A DNA stretch of 64,000 nucleotides from Micromonospora sp. C31 (lineage in GTDB: Bacteria > Actinomycetota > Actinomycetes > Mycobacteriales > Micromonosporaceae): the NCBI RefSeq assembly GCF_018070575.1, contig NZ_JAGPXN010000001.1:124001-188000 (forward strand), read 5' to 3'. Under the pieces are notes generated by a model that saw only the letters and a list, made by a program, of their open reading frames with translations, made no database searches and was not told where the DNA came from. Both the position numbers and the translations under genes were made by a program. This document shows, one piece after another, positions 57,500 to 64,000 of this stretch (the first letter of the stretch is position 1; every line of letters begins with the position of its first letter).

Positions 57500-59764
57500 A
57501 TGTCGCACGGCGAGGAACTGTTCGCTCTCGGCGGGGACGTGACCACGGAGCCCAGCTTCGAGTCCGCTCTGCGGGGGTACGAGAAACGACAGGTCGACCG
57601 GTACGTCGCTCGCGCGGAGCACGAGATCGCGGCCCTGGCGGCCGAGCGGGAACAGGCCTACACACAGATCCACAAGCTGGCCGGCCAGGTCGAGGTGCTC
57701 CAGCGGGATCTCGCCCAGGCGCGCAGGTCGTCCGGCGGGACACTGGAGAACGTCTCCTACCGGCATCTCGGCCCGCGGGTGGAGCAGATCCTCACCCTCG
57801 CCGAGGAGCAGGCCGACTCGATCCTGGCCTCCGCCAACGAGGAGATCGGGGCTCGCCGGGCAGCCGCCGAGCACATCGTCGAGGAGGCCCGCGAGCAGGC
57901 CGCCACCGCCCTCAAGGACTTCGAGATCGCGCTGGCCGCCCGCCGCACGGAGGAGGAGCGGCACACCGCGGCCCGCAAGGCCGAGGCGGACGCCTCCGTC
58001 CGTACGGCGCAGGAGGAGGCCGCCCGGCTCCGCAAGGCCGCCCAGGAGTCCCTGGCGAAGGCCCAGCAGGAGGCCACCCAGCTACGGGACGCGGCGAAGG
58101 AGATCCACCACCGCGCCCAGCAGGAGGCGACCAAGCTGCGCGAGGCGGCCAGGGAGGTGCACGCCAAGGCCCAGCAGGAGGCCACCCAGCTGCGCGAGGC
58201 CGCCAAGGAGGTGCACGCCAAGGCCCAGCAGGAGGCCAGGCGCCTGGTCGACCAGGCCACCGAGGCGGGCCGGGAAACACACGCCAAGGCGCAGCGGGAC
58301 GCCAAGCAGATCGTCGACGACGCCGCCGCCGCCGGGCAGGCCACCCGGGAGAAGGCCCGCCAGGAGGCGGAGCGGCTCAGCACCCAGGCGGCCGAGACGG
58401 CGAAGCGCAACCGCGCCGAGACCGAGGCGTACGTGCAGCGGATGCGCACCGAGACCGAGGCGTACGTGCAGCACGCCCGCGCCCAGACGCAGCAGGAGCT
58501 GGGCGCCTGGCGGGCCGGGGTGGAGCAGGAGGTCAACAGCCGGCGCGAGGCCGCGGACCGCGAGCTGGCCCAGCACCGCGCGGCGGCCGAGCAGGAGTTC
58601 ACCGCGCGCCGCGACGAGTTGGAGAAGCAGTACAAGACCCGCCTCGCCGAGTTGGAGAAGCAGCACACGAGCCGGCACGACGAGTTGGAGTCGGAGTTCG
58701 AGGCGCGCCGCACCGCCCTGGAGACGGAGTACACCGCCCGCAGGAACGAGATCGAGCAGGGCGCCACCGCCGTCCGTGAGGCCGCCGAGCAGGACGCCCT
58801 GACGATGCGTCAGCGGGCCGAGGAGGAGGCCGCGGCGCTGCTCGGCCGGGCCGAGTCGGAGGCGGCCGAGAAGCGCCGCAGGGCCGACGAGCACGTGGCG
58901 ACGTCGCGTCGGCAGTTCGAGGAGTACGCGGCCACGACGCAGCAGCACCTGGCCACCACCCAGCAGCACCTCGCCGCCACGCAGCAGGAGGCCGCCGCCA
59001 GCCGCCAGCAGCTCGCCCAGGTGATGTTGGAGATCGCCCAGGCCCAGCAGGAGCTGGCCGATCTTCGGCAGGAGACCTGGAAGTCCCGGCAGGAGTCCGA
59101 CGACCTCCAGCGGCAGGTGACGGAGCTGCGGTTGGGCCTGCTCGGCGCGGCCGACCGGCCGGGCGGAGCAGACGGTGCCGTCGCCCCGGTGGCGGCGGGC
59201 GGCAAGCCGGGGCCGGCCACGGCGAACGGCGGCAAGCCCCGTCCCGACGCGGACAGGGCACCGGTGAGCGCAGGCGGCGCGGGCACGGCCGGCAAGGACA
59301 AGGCCGGCGCGGACACGGCCCCGGTCAGCGCGGGCGCGGGCGGCGCGGAGACGGCGGACAAGGCCCCGGTGGGCGCGGGCACGGCCGGCAAGGACAAGGC
59401 CCCGGTCGGTGCGGGAGACGGGACGACGGGCTCCGCCGAGGTCGCGTCCCCCTCGGGCGAGAAGTCCACCGCCGGCAAGGTGGAACCCGAGGACGCCGGG
59501 CAGCCGGCCAAGGGCCGGATCGAGCCGGCGGACGCGGGGCAACCGGCCAACGGCAAGGTCGCCACCGTGACCACCGTCGACGGGGGTACGGCCAGTGCCG
59601 GCGTGGAGGGGGAGCCGACCGTGGCGGCGGTGCCCGGCGAGGGGGGTCGGGGCGCGACCCCGACGAAGATCACCAGCACCGGCGAGAACGGCAAACGCCC
59701 CACGAAGCCGACCACCGACGAGCGCAGCGCCAAGCCGAGCAAGGTCGTCGTCGAGAAGGACTGA
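57500..59764 (+). CDS. DivIVA-domain giant coiled-coil protein (Scy-like)
   Basis: A 754-residue protein. Residues 19-41 are a DivIVA-like segment (FESALRGYEKRQVDRYVARAE). A long coiled coil covers about 45-550 with 18-residue repeats at 185-250 and short heptad stretches (ELEKQYKTRLAELEKQHTSR). The last 200 residues are Gly/Ala/Lys/Pro-rich and disordered (repeats of GAGTAGKDKAPV type). Shared motif GPRVEQILTLAEEQAD links it to the preceding protein. It resembles Scy, the polarity-determining scaffold of Streptomyces, which binds DivIVA and FilP. ATG 57500 has a purine-rich GAGGATGGGGG before it. Confidence 0.82.
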   Translation: MSHGEELFALGGDVTTEPSFESALRGYEKRQVDRYVARAEHEIAALAAEREQAYTQIHKLAGQVEVLQRDLAQARRSSGGTLENVSYRHLGPRVEQILTLAEEQADSILASANEEIGARRAAAEHIVEEAREQAATALKDFEIALAARRTEEERHTAARKAEADASVRTAQEEAARLRKAAQESLAKAQQEATQLRDAAKEIHHRAQQEATKLREAAREVHAKAQQEATQLREAAKEVHAKAQQEARRLVDQATEAGRETHAKAQRDAKQIVDDAAAAGQATREKARQEAERLSTQAAETAKRNRAETEAYVQRMRTETEAYVQHARAQTQQELGAWRAGVEQEVNSRREAADRELAQHRAAAEQEFTARRDELEKQYKTRLAELEKQHTSRHDELESEFEARRTALETEYTARRNEIEQGATAVREAAEQDALTMRQRAEEEAAALLGRAESEAAEKRRRADEHVATSRRQFEEYAATTQQHLATTQQHLAATQQEAAASRQQLAQVMLEIAQAQQELADLRQETWKSRQESDDLQRQVTELRLGLLGAADRPGGADGAVAPVAAGGKPGPATANGGKPRPDADRAPVSAGGAGTAGKDKAGADTAPVSAGAGGAETADKAPVGAGTAGKDKAPVGAGDGTTGSAEVASPSGEKSTAGKVEPEDAGQPAKGRIEPADAGQPANGKVATVTTVDGGTASAGVEGEPTVAAVPGEGGRGATPTKITSTGENGKRPTKPTTDERSAKPSKVVVEKD
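58052..58249 (+). repeat. 54-bp (18-residue) tandem repeat in the Scy-like coiled coil
   Basis: Three complete units at 58052..58105, 58106..58159 and 58160..58213, and a partial fourth, encode LAKAQQEATQLRDAAKEI, HHRAQQEATKLREAAREV and HAKAQQEATQLREAAKEV. An 18-residue period equals one heptad plus one hendecad. Confidence 0.88.
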
Positions 59765-59769
59765 CCTCT

Positions 59770-59819
59770 GATCCGCTCCACCGCCCGACGACCGAGCTCG
59801 TCGGGCGGTGCAGCGGATC
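59770..59819 (+). terminator. Long hairpin after the Scy-like gene
   Basis: 22-nt arms starting GATCCGCTCCACCGCCC around CCGAGC, with one mismatch, 6 bp after the stop. A second inverted repeat GATCTTGG...CCAAGATC (59816..59863) with an inner GGCCCCT-CC-AGGGGCC follows. Confidence 0.75.
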
Positions 59820-59991
59820 TTGGAAGAATCGGGCCCCTCCAGGGGCCGTCTCGTGCCAAGATCCCAGGATTCGGGTGCCAGCGGGTGCGGGCCGGCTGGG
59901 CGGGTCGGGCCTGCGGCGTAGGCTCCCGTACGGATTCGCCGATGTGAGCCGCGAGCGGGCCGTCGGGGCGGGAGTCGACCAGGGAGGTCCG

Positions 59992-61311
59992 ATGGCGGAA
60001 GACGGACCGACGACGTCGAGCGGCGGCCCGGAGCCCGGCAGCGCCGCAGGCCGACAGCCCGACAGCGCCACAGGCCCGGAGCGCGGCAGCGCCCGGGGAA
60101 CGGGCGGCGGGGAGCGGAAGCCGGAGCACGCCACCGCGCCCGAGCACGGCACCGGGGCGACGGACACCACGGACACCACGGGCACGACGGACGCCGCGGA
60201 CACCACGGGCACGACGGACGCCGCGGACACGACGGGCGGCGGCACGCCGGCGAAGAACGGATCGAGCCGGTTCGGCACGCCGGGACGGCCGCTGAAGCGC
60301 AGCAGCTTCCTGGTCGGGTTCACCGGCGCGGCCGGGGTGCTGCTCGCGTACACCCTCTACCTGGGCCTGCGCAACGCCGCCGGCATCCTGGTCCTGGTGG
60401 TCATCGCGCTCTTCCTCGCGGTCGGCCTGCACCCCGCGGTGGTCCGGCTGCGTTCCTGGGGGCTGCCGCACGGGGCCGCCGTGGCGGTGGTCGCGCTGAC
60501 GGTCGTGCTGCTCCTCTGCGGCGGGGCGTTCGCCCTGGTGCCGCCCGTCGTGACGCAGACCGGGCAATTCATCGACCAGCTACCGAGCTACCTGGAGGCG
60601 TTGCGCCGCAACGAGACGGTCAACGACCTGGTGGTGCGCTACGACCTCACGGAGCGGCTGCAGAACGCGGCCAACGCCGACACGTTCGGGCAGGCCCTCG
60701 GCGGGGTGCTCGGCGGCGCCCAACTGGTGTTCGGCACGGTCTTCCGGGGGCTGACCGTGCTGGTGCTGACCATCTACTTCCTGGCCTACTTCGACCGGCT
60801 ACGCGCCCTGGGCTACTCGCTGGTGCCCCGCTCGCGCCGGGAGCGCGTGCAGCTCATCGGGGACGAGATCCTGACCAAGGTGGGCGCGTACATGGTGGGC
60901 GCGCTCAGCATCGCGGTGCTGGCCGGGATCTCCACGTACGTCTTCGCGCTGGTCGTCGGGCTGCCGTACCCGTTCGCGCTGGCCGTGGTGGTCGCGGTGA
61001 CGGACCTGATCCCGCAGATCGGCGCGACCCTGGGCGCGGTGATCGTCAGCCTGGTGGGATTCGCCACCGACCTGCCGATCGGCATCGCCTGCGCGGTGTT
61101 CTTCCTGATCTACCAGCAGATCGAGAACTACCTGATCTATCCCAAGATCATGCGACGGTCGGTGTCGGTCAACGAGGTGGCCGCCCTGGTGGCCGCCCTG
61201 CTCGGGGTCTCCCTGCTGGGGGTGGTGGGCGCGCTCATCGCGATCCCGGCGGTGGCCGCGTTCCAGCTCATCCTGCGCGAGGTGGTCCTGCCCCGGCAGG
61301 AGTCCCGCTGA
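59992..61311 (+). CDS. AI-2E family membrane transporter with repetitive N-terminal tail
   Basis: A 439-residue protein. Residues 1-100 are disordered with Thr/Asp/Gly repeats (two 9-residue DTTGTTDAA units). The AI-2E/PerM domain follows with about eight helices: FLVGFTGAAGVLLAYTLYLGL, GILVLVVIALFLAVGLHP, IDQLPSYLEALRRNETV in the typical amphipathic segment, GLTVLVLTIYFLAYF, LPYPFALAVVVAVTDLIPQIG, and YQQIENYLIYPKIM, a strong family signature. These are permeases of mostly unknown substrate. AGGGAGG lies before ATG 59992. It is convergent with the alpha/beta hydrolase gene. Confidence 0.9.
   Translation: MAEDGPTTSSGGPEPGSAAGRQPDSATGPERGSARGTGGGERKPEHATAPEHGTGATDTTDTTGTTDAADTTGTTDAADTTGGGTPAKNGSSRFGTPGRPLKRSSFLVGFTGAAGVLLAYTLYLGLRNAAGILVLVVIALFLAVGLHPAVVRLRSWGLPHGAAVAVVALTVVLLLCGGAFALVPPVVTQTGQFIDQLPSYLEALRRNETVNDLVVRYDLTERLQNAANADTFGQALGGVLGGAQLVFGTVFRGLTVLVLTIYFLAYFDRLRALGYSLVPRSRRERVQLIGDEILTKVGAYMVGALSIAVLAGISTYVFALVVGLPYPFALAVVVAVTDLIPQIGATLGAVIVSLVGFATDLPIGIACAVFFLIYQQIENYLIYPKIMRRSVSVNEVAALVAALLGVSLLGVVGALIAIPAVAAFQLILREVVLPRQESR
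60172..60225 (+). repeat. 27-bp tandem repeat in the AI-2E gene N-terminal region
   Basis: GACACCACGGGCACGACGG-type units of 27 bp occur exactly at 60172..60198 and 60199..60225 and partly after. They encode DTTGTTDAA. Confidence 0.85.
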
Positions 61312-61322
61312 CCCCGGCCGGA

Positions 61323-61348
61323 CGGCCCGGTGGCGGTGGACCGGGCCG
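61323..61348. terminator. Bidirectional hairpin between the permease and hydrolase genes
   Basis: CGGCCCGGT and ACCGGGCCG around GGCGGTGG, between convergent genes. Confidence 0.6.
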
Positions 61349-61373
61349 CCGGGTCCGCGAGGCGCAGGCTGGG

Positions 61374-62183
61374 TCAGCCGGCCTGGCCGGCGGCCGGGCC
61401 GGGCACCGGACGGTCCGCGAAGGAGGCCACCGTGCGGTCGGCGTACGCGCTGACGTCGCCGGTCTCCATCGGGCCGTCCCAGGTCGTCGGCAGCGGCACG
61501 GCGGCGGCCGGGTTGACCCGGCGGACCACCTCGTCCAGCACGGTCTCGGCGTCGCCGACCCAGAGGTGCTTCGCACCGGGCACCCCGACCACCTCGGCCT
61601 GCGGCACCGCCGCGAAGCGCTCCCGGGCCTCGTCGGGGCGCAGGTAGTCGTCGAACTCGGGCACCAGCGCGGTCAGCGACTTGCCGGACTCCGCCCAGTG
61701 TTCCAGGTCCGCCGGGGCGGAGAAGCGCAGCGGCGGGGAGAGCAGGACCGCTCCGACGACGGCCGGATCGCAGCCGTACATCAGGGTCAGGTCGGTGCCG
61801 AACGACCAGCCGAGCAGCCAGATGTTCGGCAGCTCGGCGAACTCGGCGTACTCGATGGCGGCGGCGACGTCGAAGCGCTCGCCGACGGCGTTGTCGAAGG
61901 CCCCCTCGCTGGTGCCACGCAGGCTGCTGGTGCCCCGGGTGTTGAAGCGGAGCACGGCCAGGTCGGCCAGGGCCGGCAGCCGCCACGCCGCCTTGCGGAA
62001 CACGTGGCTGTCCATCATCCCGCCGTGCGTCGGCAGGGGGTGCAGGCAGACCAGGGTGCCCGCCGGCTCACGGTCCAGCGGCCGGGCCAGCTCGCCGACC
62101 AGCCGTAGACCGTCGGCGGTGTGCAGCTCGATGTCCTCGCGGTGACCGGGCAGGATCGAGGACGCGCGGATCGGTGTGCTCAC
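61374..62183 (-). CDS. Alpha/beta hydrolase family protein
   Basis: A 269-residue enzyme of the alpha/beta hydrolase fold. The nucleophile elbow is LLGWSFGTDLTLMYG (Ser in GWSFG, about 121-135), preceded by LVCLHPLPTHGGMMDSHVFR (oxyanion loop) and AVLRFNTRGTSSLRG. A catalytic His is at PGAKHLWVGDAE (about 205-216), and an Asp is plausible in FDDYLRPDE. Small-ester or thioester hydrolysis is likely. It starts with GTG. It is convergent with the AI-2E permease and adjacent to a zinc-ribbon gene, with no metabolic link visible. Confidence 0.86.
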   Translation of the reverse strand: MSTPIRASSILPGHREDIELHTADGLRLVGELARPLDREPAGTLVCLHPLPTHGGMMDSHVFRKAAWRLPALADLAVLRFNTRGTSSLRGTSEGAFDNAVGERFDVAAAIEYAEFAELPNIWLLGWSFGTDLTLMYGCDPAVVGAVLLSPPLRFSAPADLEHWAESGKSLTALVPEFDDYLRPDEARERFAAVPQAEVVGVPGAKHLWVGDAETVLDEVVRRVNPAAAVPLPTTWDGPMETGDVSAYADRTVASFADRPVPGPAAGQAG

Positions 62184-62249
62184 CCCACCAGTCTCGCCGG
62201 TGCGGCCGGGAACCGCCGGGCGGGGCGGAAACAGCGTGATCCAGATCGC

Positions 62250-62576
62250 TTAGCCGTACCTAGGGGTGCCGCGGCCACGCTGCACGACCGGCCCGCGCCG
62301 GTCCCGGGCACGCCAGCACCCGCTGTGCCAGTGCCGCCGGTCCGTCAGGTCGCCCCGCCCGTCCGCCGGCCACGCCACCAGGTGCGCCACGCCAGGCCGA
62401 ATCTCCTGGTCACAGCCCGGACAGCGGTACGTCTTGGTGGCGGCGCCGCCGCTGATCCCGCGTACCTGCCAGTCGCCGTCGCGCCACTGCTGCACCGAGG
62501 CGACGCCCTGACGGACCCGGTCGGAGTCGAGGTGCGCGGTGTCGTCGCGGCGGGGTCGGTTGCGACGGGGGCTCAC
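62250..62576 (-). CDS. Small conserved actinomycete zinc-ribbon protein
   Basis: A 108-residue basic protein. It starts SPRRNRPRRDDTAHLDSDRV and has one zinc-ribbon-like half TYRCPGCDQEIRPGVAH plus HWHSGCWRARDRRGP, giving CxxC and H...HxxxC ligand groups around residues 50-95. I recognise this type as a widely conserved small actinobacterial protein, often annotated as ATP/GTP-binding without evidence. The GTG at 62576 is chosen because it gives the conserved N-terminus; the ribosome site is weak. A 15-bp perfect palindrome overlaps the start codon. Confidence 0.7.
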   Translation of the reverse strand: MSPRRNRPRRDDTAHLDSDRVRQGVASVQQWRDGDWQVRGISGGAATKTYRCPGCDQEIRPGVAHLVAWPADGRGDLTDRRHWHSGCWRARDRRGPVVQRGRGTPRYG

Positions 62577-62589
62577 GCTTGCCAAGCGT
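62575..62589. promoter_or_regulatory. Palindrome ACGCTTG-C-CAAGCGT over the zinc-ribbon gene start
   Basis: A perfect 7-1-7 inverted repeat that covers the first two bases of the start codon and the 13 bp upstream. It could be an autoregulatory operator or an mRNA element hiding the start. Confidence 0.5.
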
Positions 62590-62701
62590 ACGGGCCGACG
62601 GCGGGCCCGGCGCGGGGCGGGCGAGAGCCCCGGCTGCCGGCGTACTCCTCGAAGGGTCACACCAGGCGGACGCCGTCACCGGCGCGCGGCGTCGACCGGA
62701 C

Positions 62702-64000
62702 TCAGCGACGGGTGTGGTCGCGGAAGCCGCGGCCGCTCTTGCGGCCCAGGTAGCCGGCCGTGACCAGGTGCTCCAGCAGCGGGGCTGGCGCGAAGCCCGG
62801 CTCGCGCAGTTCCAGGTAGAGCTCGCGCTGGATGGCCAGCGAGACGTCCAGGCCGACCACGTCGAGCAGTTCGAACGGGCCCATCGGGTAGCCGCAGCCC
62901 AGCTTCATCGCGTGGTCGATGTCGTCGGCGGTGGAGTAGCTCGCCTCCAGCATCTTCACCGCGTCGTTGAGGTAGGGGAAGAGCAGCGCGTTGACGATGA
63001 AGCCGGAACGGTCGCCGCAGACCACGCCCGTCTTGCCCATCGCGGCGCAGACCGCGCGGGCGGTGGCGGTGGTCTCCGCCGACGTGCGGATGGTCTGCAC
63101 GACCTCCACCAGCGGCATGAGCGGCGCCGGATTGAAGAAGTGCAGCCCGACCACGTCGGCGGGCCGCTGCGTGGCCATCGCGACGTCGATCACCGGCAGC
63201 GAGGAGGTGGTGGTGGCGAGCACGACGCCCGGCTTGCAGATCTCGTCGAGGCTGGCGAAGAGGGCCTTCTTGACGCTCAACTCCTCGACCACGGCCTCGA
63301 CGACGAGGTCGACGTCGGCGAGGTGCTCCAGGGTGGCCGACCAGTTGATCCGGCCCAGCGCGGCCTCCCGGTCGGCCTCGCTGAGCTTGCCGCGCACCAC
63401 GCCCTTGTTGAGCGAGGTCCGGACCGTCTCGAAGACCTTCGCGGACTTCTCCGCACCCCGGGTCACCGAGACGACCTCGTAGCCGGCCTTGGCGAAGACC
63501 TCGATGATGCCGGTGGCCATCGTCCCGGAGCCGACCACCCCGACCTTCGCGATGGCGCGGGCGCCGTCGCCGAGCGCGGCCTCCGTCGCCACCGGCGTCT
63601 GCTCGTCGGGTACGACGACCGGGGAGCCCGGCCGCTCGTAGGTGTAGAAGCCCCGGCCGGACTTGCGACCGAGGAGCCCGGCGGTGACCATCTGCTTGAT
63701 CAGCGGCACCGGGGCGTGCCGGCGGTCCCGCCCGCCGCGCCGGTACATGGTGTCGAGGATCTCGTACGCGGTGTCCAGGCCGATCAGGTCCATCAGCGCC
63801 AGCGGGCCCATCGGCAGGCCGCAGCCGAGCTTCATGGCCGCGTCGATGTCCTCGCGGGTGGCGTAGTGCGACTCGAACATCCCGACGGCGTGGTTGAGGT
63901 AGCCGAAGAGCAGCGCGTTGGCGATGAAGCCGGCCCGGTCGCTGATGGTGACGTCGACCTTGCCGAGCCGCTTGCAGAGCCCTTCCACGTCGGCGACGAC
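62702..64000 (-). CDS. fadB: 3-hydroxyacyl-CoA/3-hydroxybutyryl-CoA dehydrogenase, tandem-domain (5' end cut)
   Basis: At least 432 residues are in the window; the reading frame is open to the right edge. The visible part begins with the end of one 3-hydroxyacyl-CoA dehydrogenase unit (TISDRAGFIANALLFGYLNHAV, then GLPMGPLALMDLIGLD), then has a second, complete unit. That unit has an NAD fold (KVGVVGSGTMATGIIEVFAKAG), the catalytic His region (VVGLHFFNPAPLMPLVEVV) and the C-terminal domain (GDRSGFIVNALLFPYLNDAV, LGCGYPMGPFELLDVVGLD). The protein is therefore a tandem fusion. It would reduce acetoacetyl-CoA or oxidise 3-hydroxyacyl-CoA, complementing the thiolase and CCR of the island. Confidence 0.9.
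   Translation of the reverse strand, partial: VVADVEGLCKRLGKVDVTISDRAGFIANALLFGYLNHAVGMFESHYATREDIDAAMKLGCGLPMGPLALMDLIGLDTAYEILDTMYRRGGRDRRHAPVPLIKQMVTAGLLGRKSGRGFYTYERPGSPVVVPDEQTPVATEAALGDGARAIAKVGVVGSGTMATGIIEVFAKAGYEVVSVTRGAEKSAKVFETVRTSLNKGVVRGKLSEADREAALGRINWSATLEHLADVDLVVEAVVEELSVKKALFASLDEICKPGVVLATTTSSLPVIDVAMATQRPADVVGLHFFNPAPLMPLVEVVQTIRTSAETTATARAVCAAMGKTGVVCGDRSGFIVNALLFPYLNDAVKMLEASYSTADDIDHAMKLGCGYPMGPFELLDVVGLDVSLAIQRELYLELREPGFAPAPLLEHLVTAGYLGRKSGRGFRDHTRR

Overview
The window is very GC-rich chromosomal DNA from a filamentous actinomycete, most likely Micromonospora or a close relative in the Micromonosporaceae. Evidence: many GTG starts and G/C third codon positions; a conservon (histidine kinase, roadblock, DUF742, GTPase); a 180-kDa-type NAD-glutamate dehydrogenase; a catalase with an adjacent Fur-type regulator; sugar ABC transporters with no ATPase gene of their own; isobutyryl-CoA mutase plus crotonyl-CoA carboxylase/reductase; and a perfect long-armed hairpin of the GTAAGGAAGGG...TTAACGC type, which I recall as common in Micromonospora. 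I see no phage, transposase, CRISPR array, rRNA or tRNA gene; the region reads as ordinary chromosome.

Layout. 1-2.1 kb: N-acetylmuramate recycling (murQ fragment, murR) and a thymidylate-kinase-like gene. 2.3-4.7 kb: a small plus-strand run (nucleotidyltransferase, BON-like protein, metallophosphoesterase, 47-residue membrane protein, TspO). 4.8-5.6 kb: secreted M23 peptidase. 5.8-12.1 kb: alpha-glucoside-type uptake and hydrolysis (binding protein, two permeases, LacI regulator, GH13 glucosidase), closed by a 57-bp palindrome. 12.2-17.7 kb: MFS transporter, xylB, xylA and a divergent ROK regulator. 17.8-21.3 kb: two SpoIIE/PP2C-type genes around a MarR gene. 21.3-26 kb: a polyprenyl-phosphate sugar transferase, a lipoprotein-like VWA protein and a beta-propeller lactonase. 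26.1-30.1 kb: conservon. 30.4-32.3 kb: catalase and Fur regulator. 32.5-34.6 kb: three unrecognised genes, two of which share a domain. 34.7-38.8 kb: a secreted GH6/CBM2 cellulase divergent from a membrane-anchored surface protein and a class F-like sortase.

38.9-46.2 kb holds NAD-glutamate dehydrogenase divergent from a class B penicillin-binding protein. 46.9-49.3 kb holds an arginase-family protein with a long disordered tail and a thioredoxin-TPR protein. 49.5-55.8 kb is an acyl-CoA island: icmA, meaB and thiolase leftward, methylmalonyl-CoA epimerase and ccr rightward. With the 3-hydroxyacyl-CoA dehydrogenase at the right edge it covers acetoacetyl-CoA formation, reduction, reductive carboxylation of crotonyl-CoA and butyryl/isobutyryl-CoA interconversion, a typical source of polyketide extender units. 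56-61.3 kb encodes two DivIVA-domain coiled-coil proteins of the FilP/Scy kind, likely part of the polar-growth machinery, then an AI-2E family permease. The window ends with an alpha/beta hydrolase, a small zinc-ribbon protein and the truncated dehydrogenase.

The most useful observations are: residue-level assignment of the mutase as isobutyryl-CoA type (Phe80/Gln198) and of CCR as carboxylating; a shared AACGATYGYT element in the acyl-CoA island; a CebR-like box before the cellulase and a LacI box before the ABC transporter; a PP2C-like protein that has lost a metal-binding Asp; eight exact hendecads in the first DivIVA-like protein and an 18-residue repeat in the second; and a sortase partner that lacks LPXTG. 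All calls are from reading the sequence; no database search was run.
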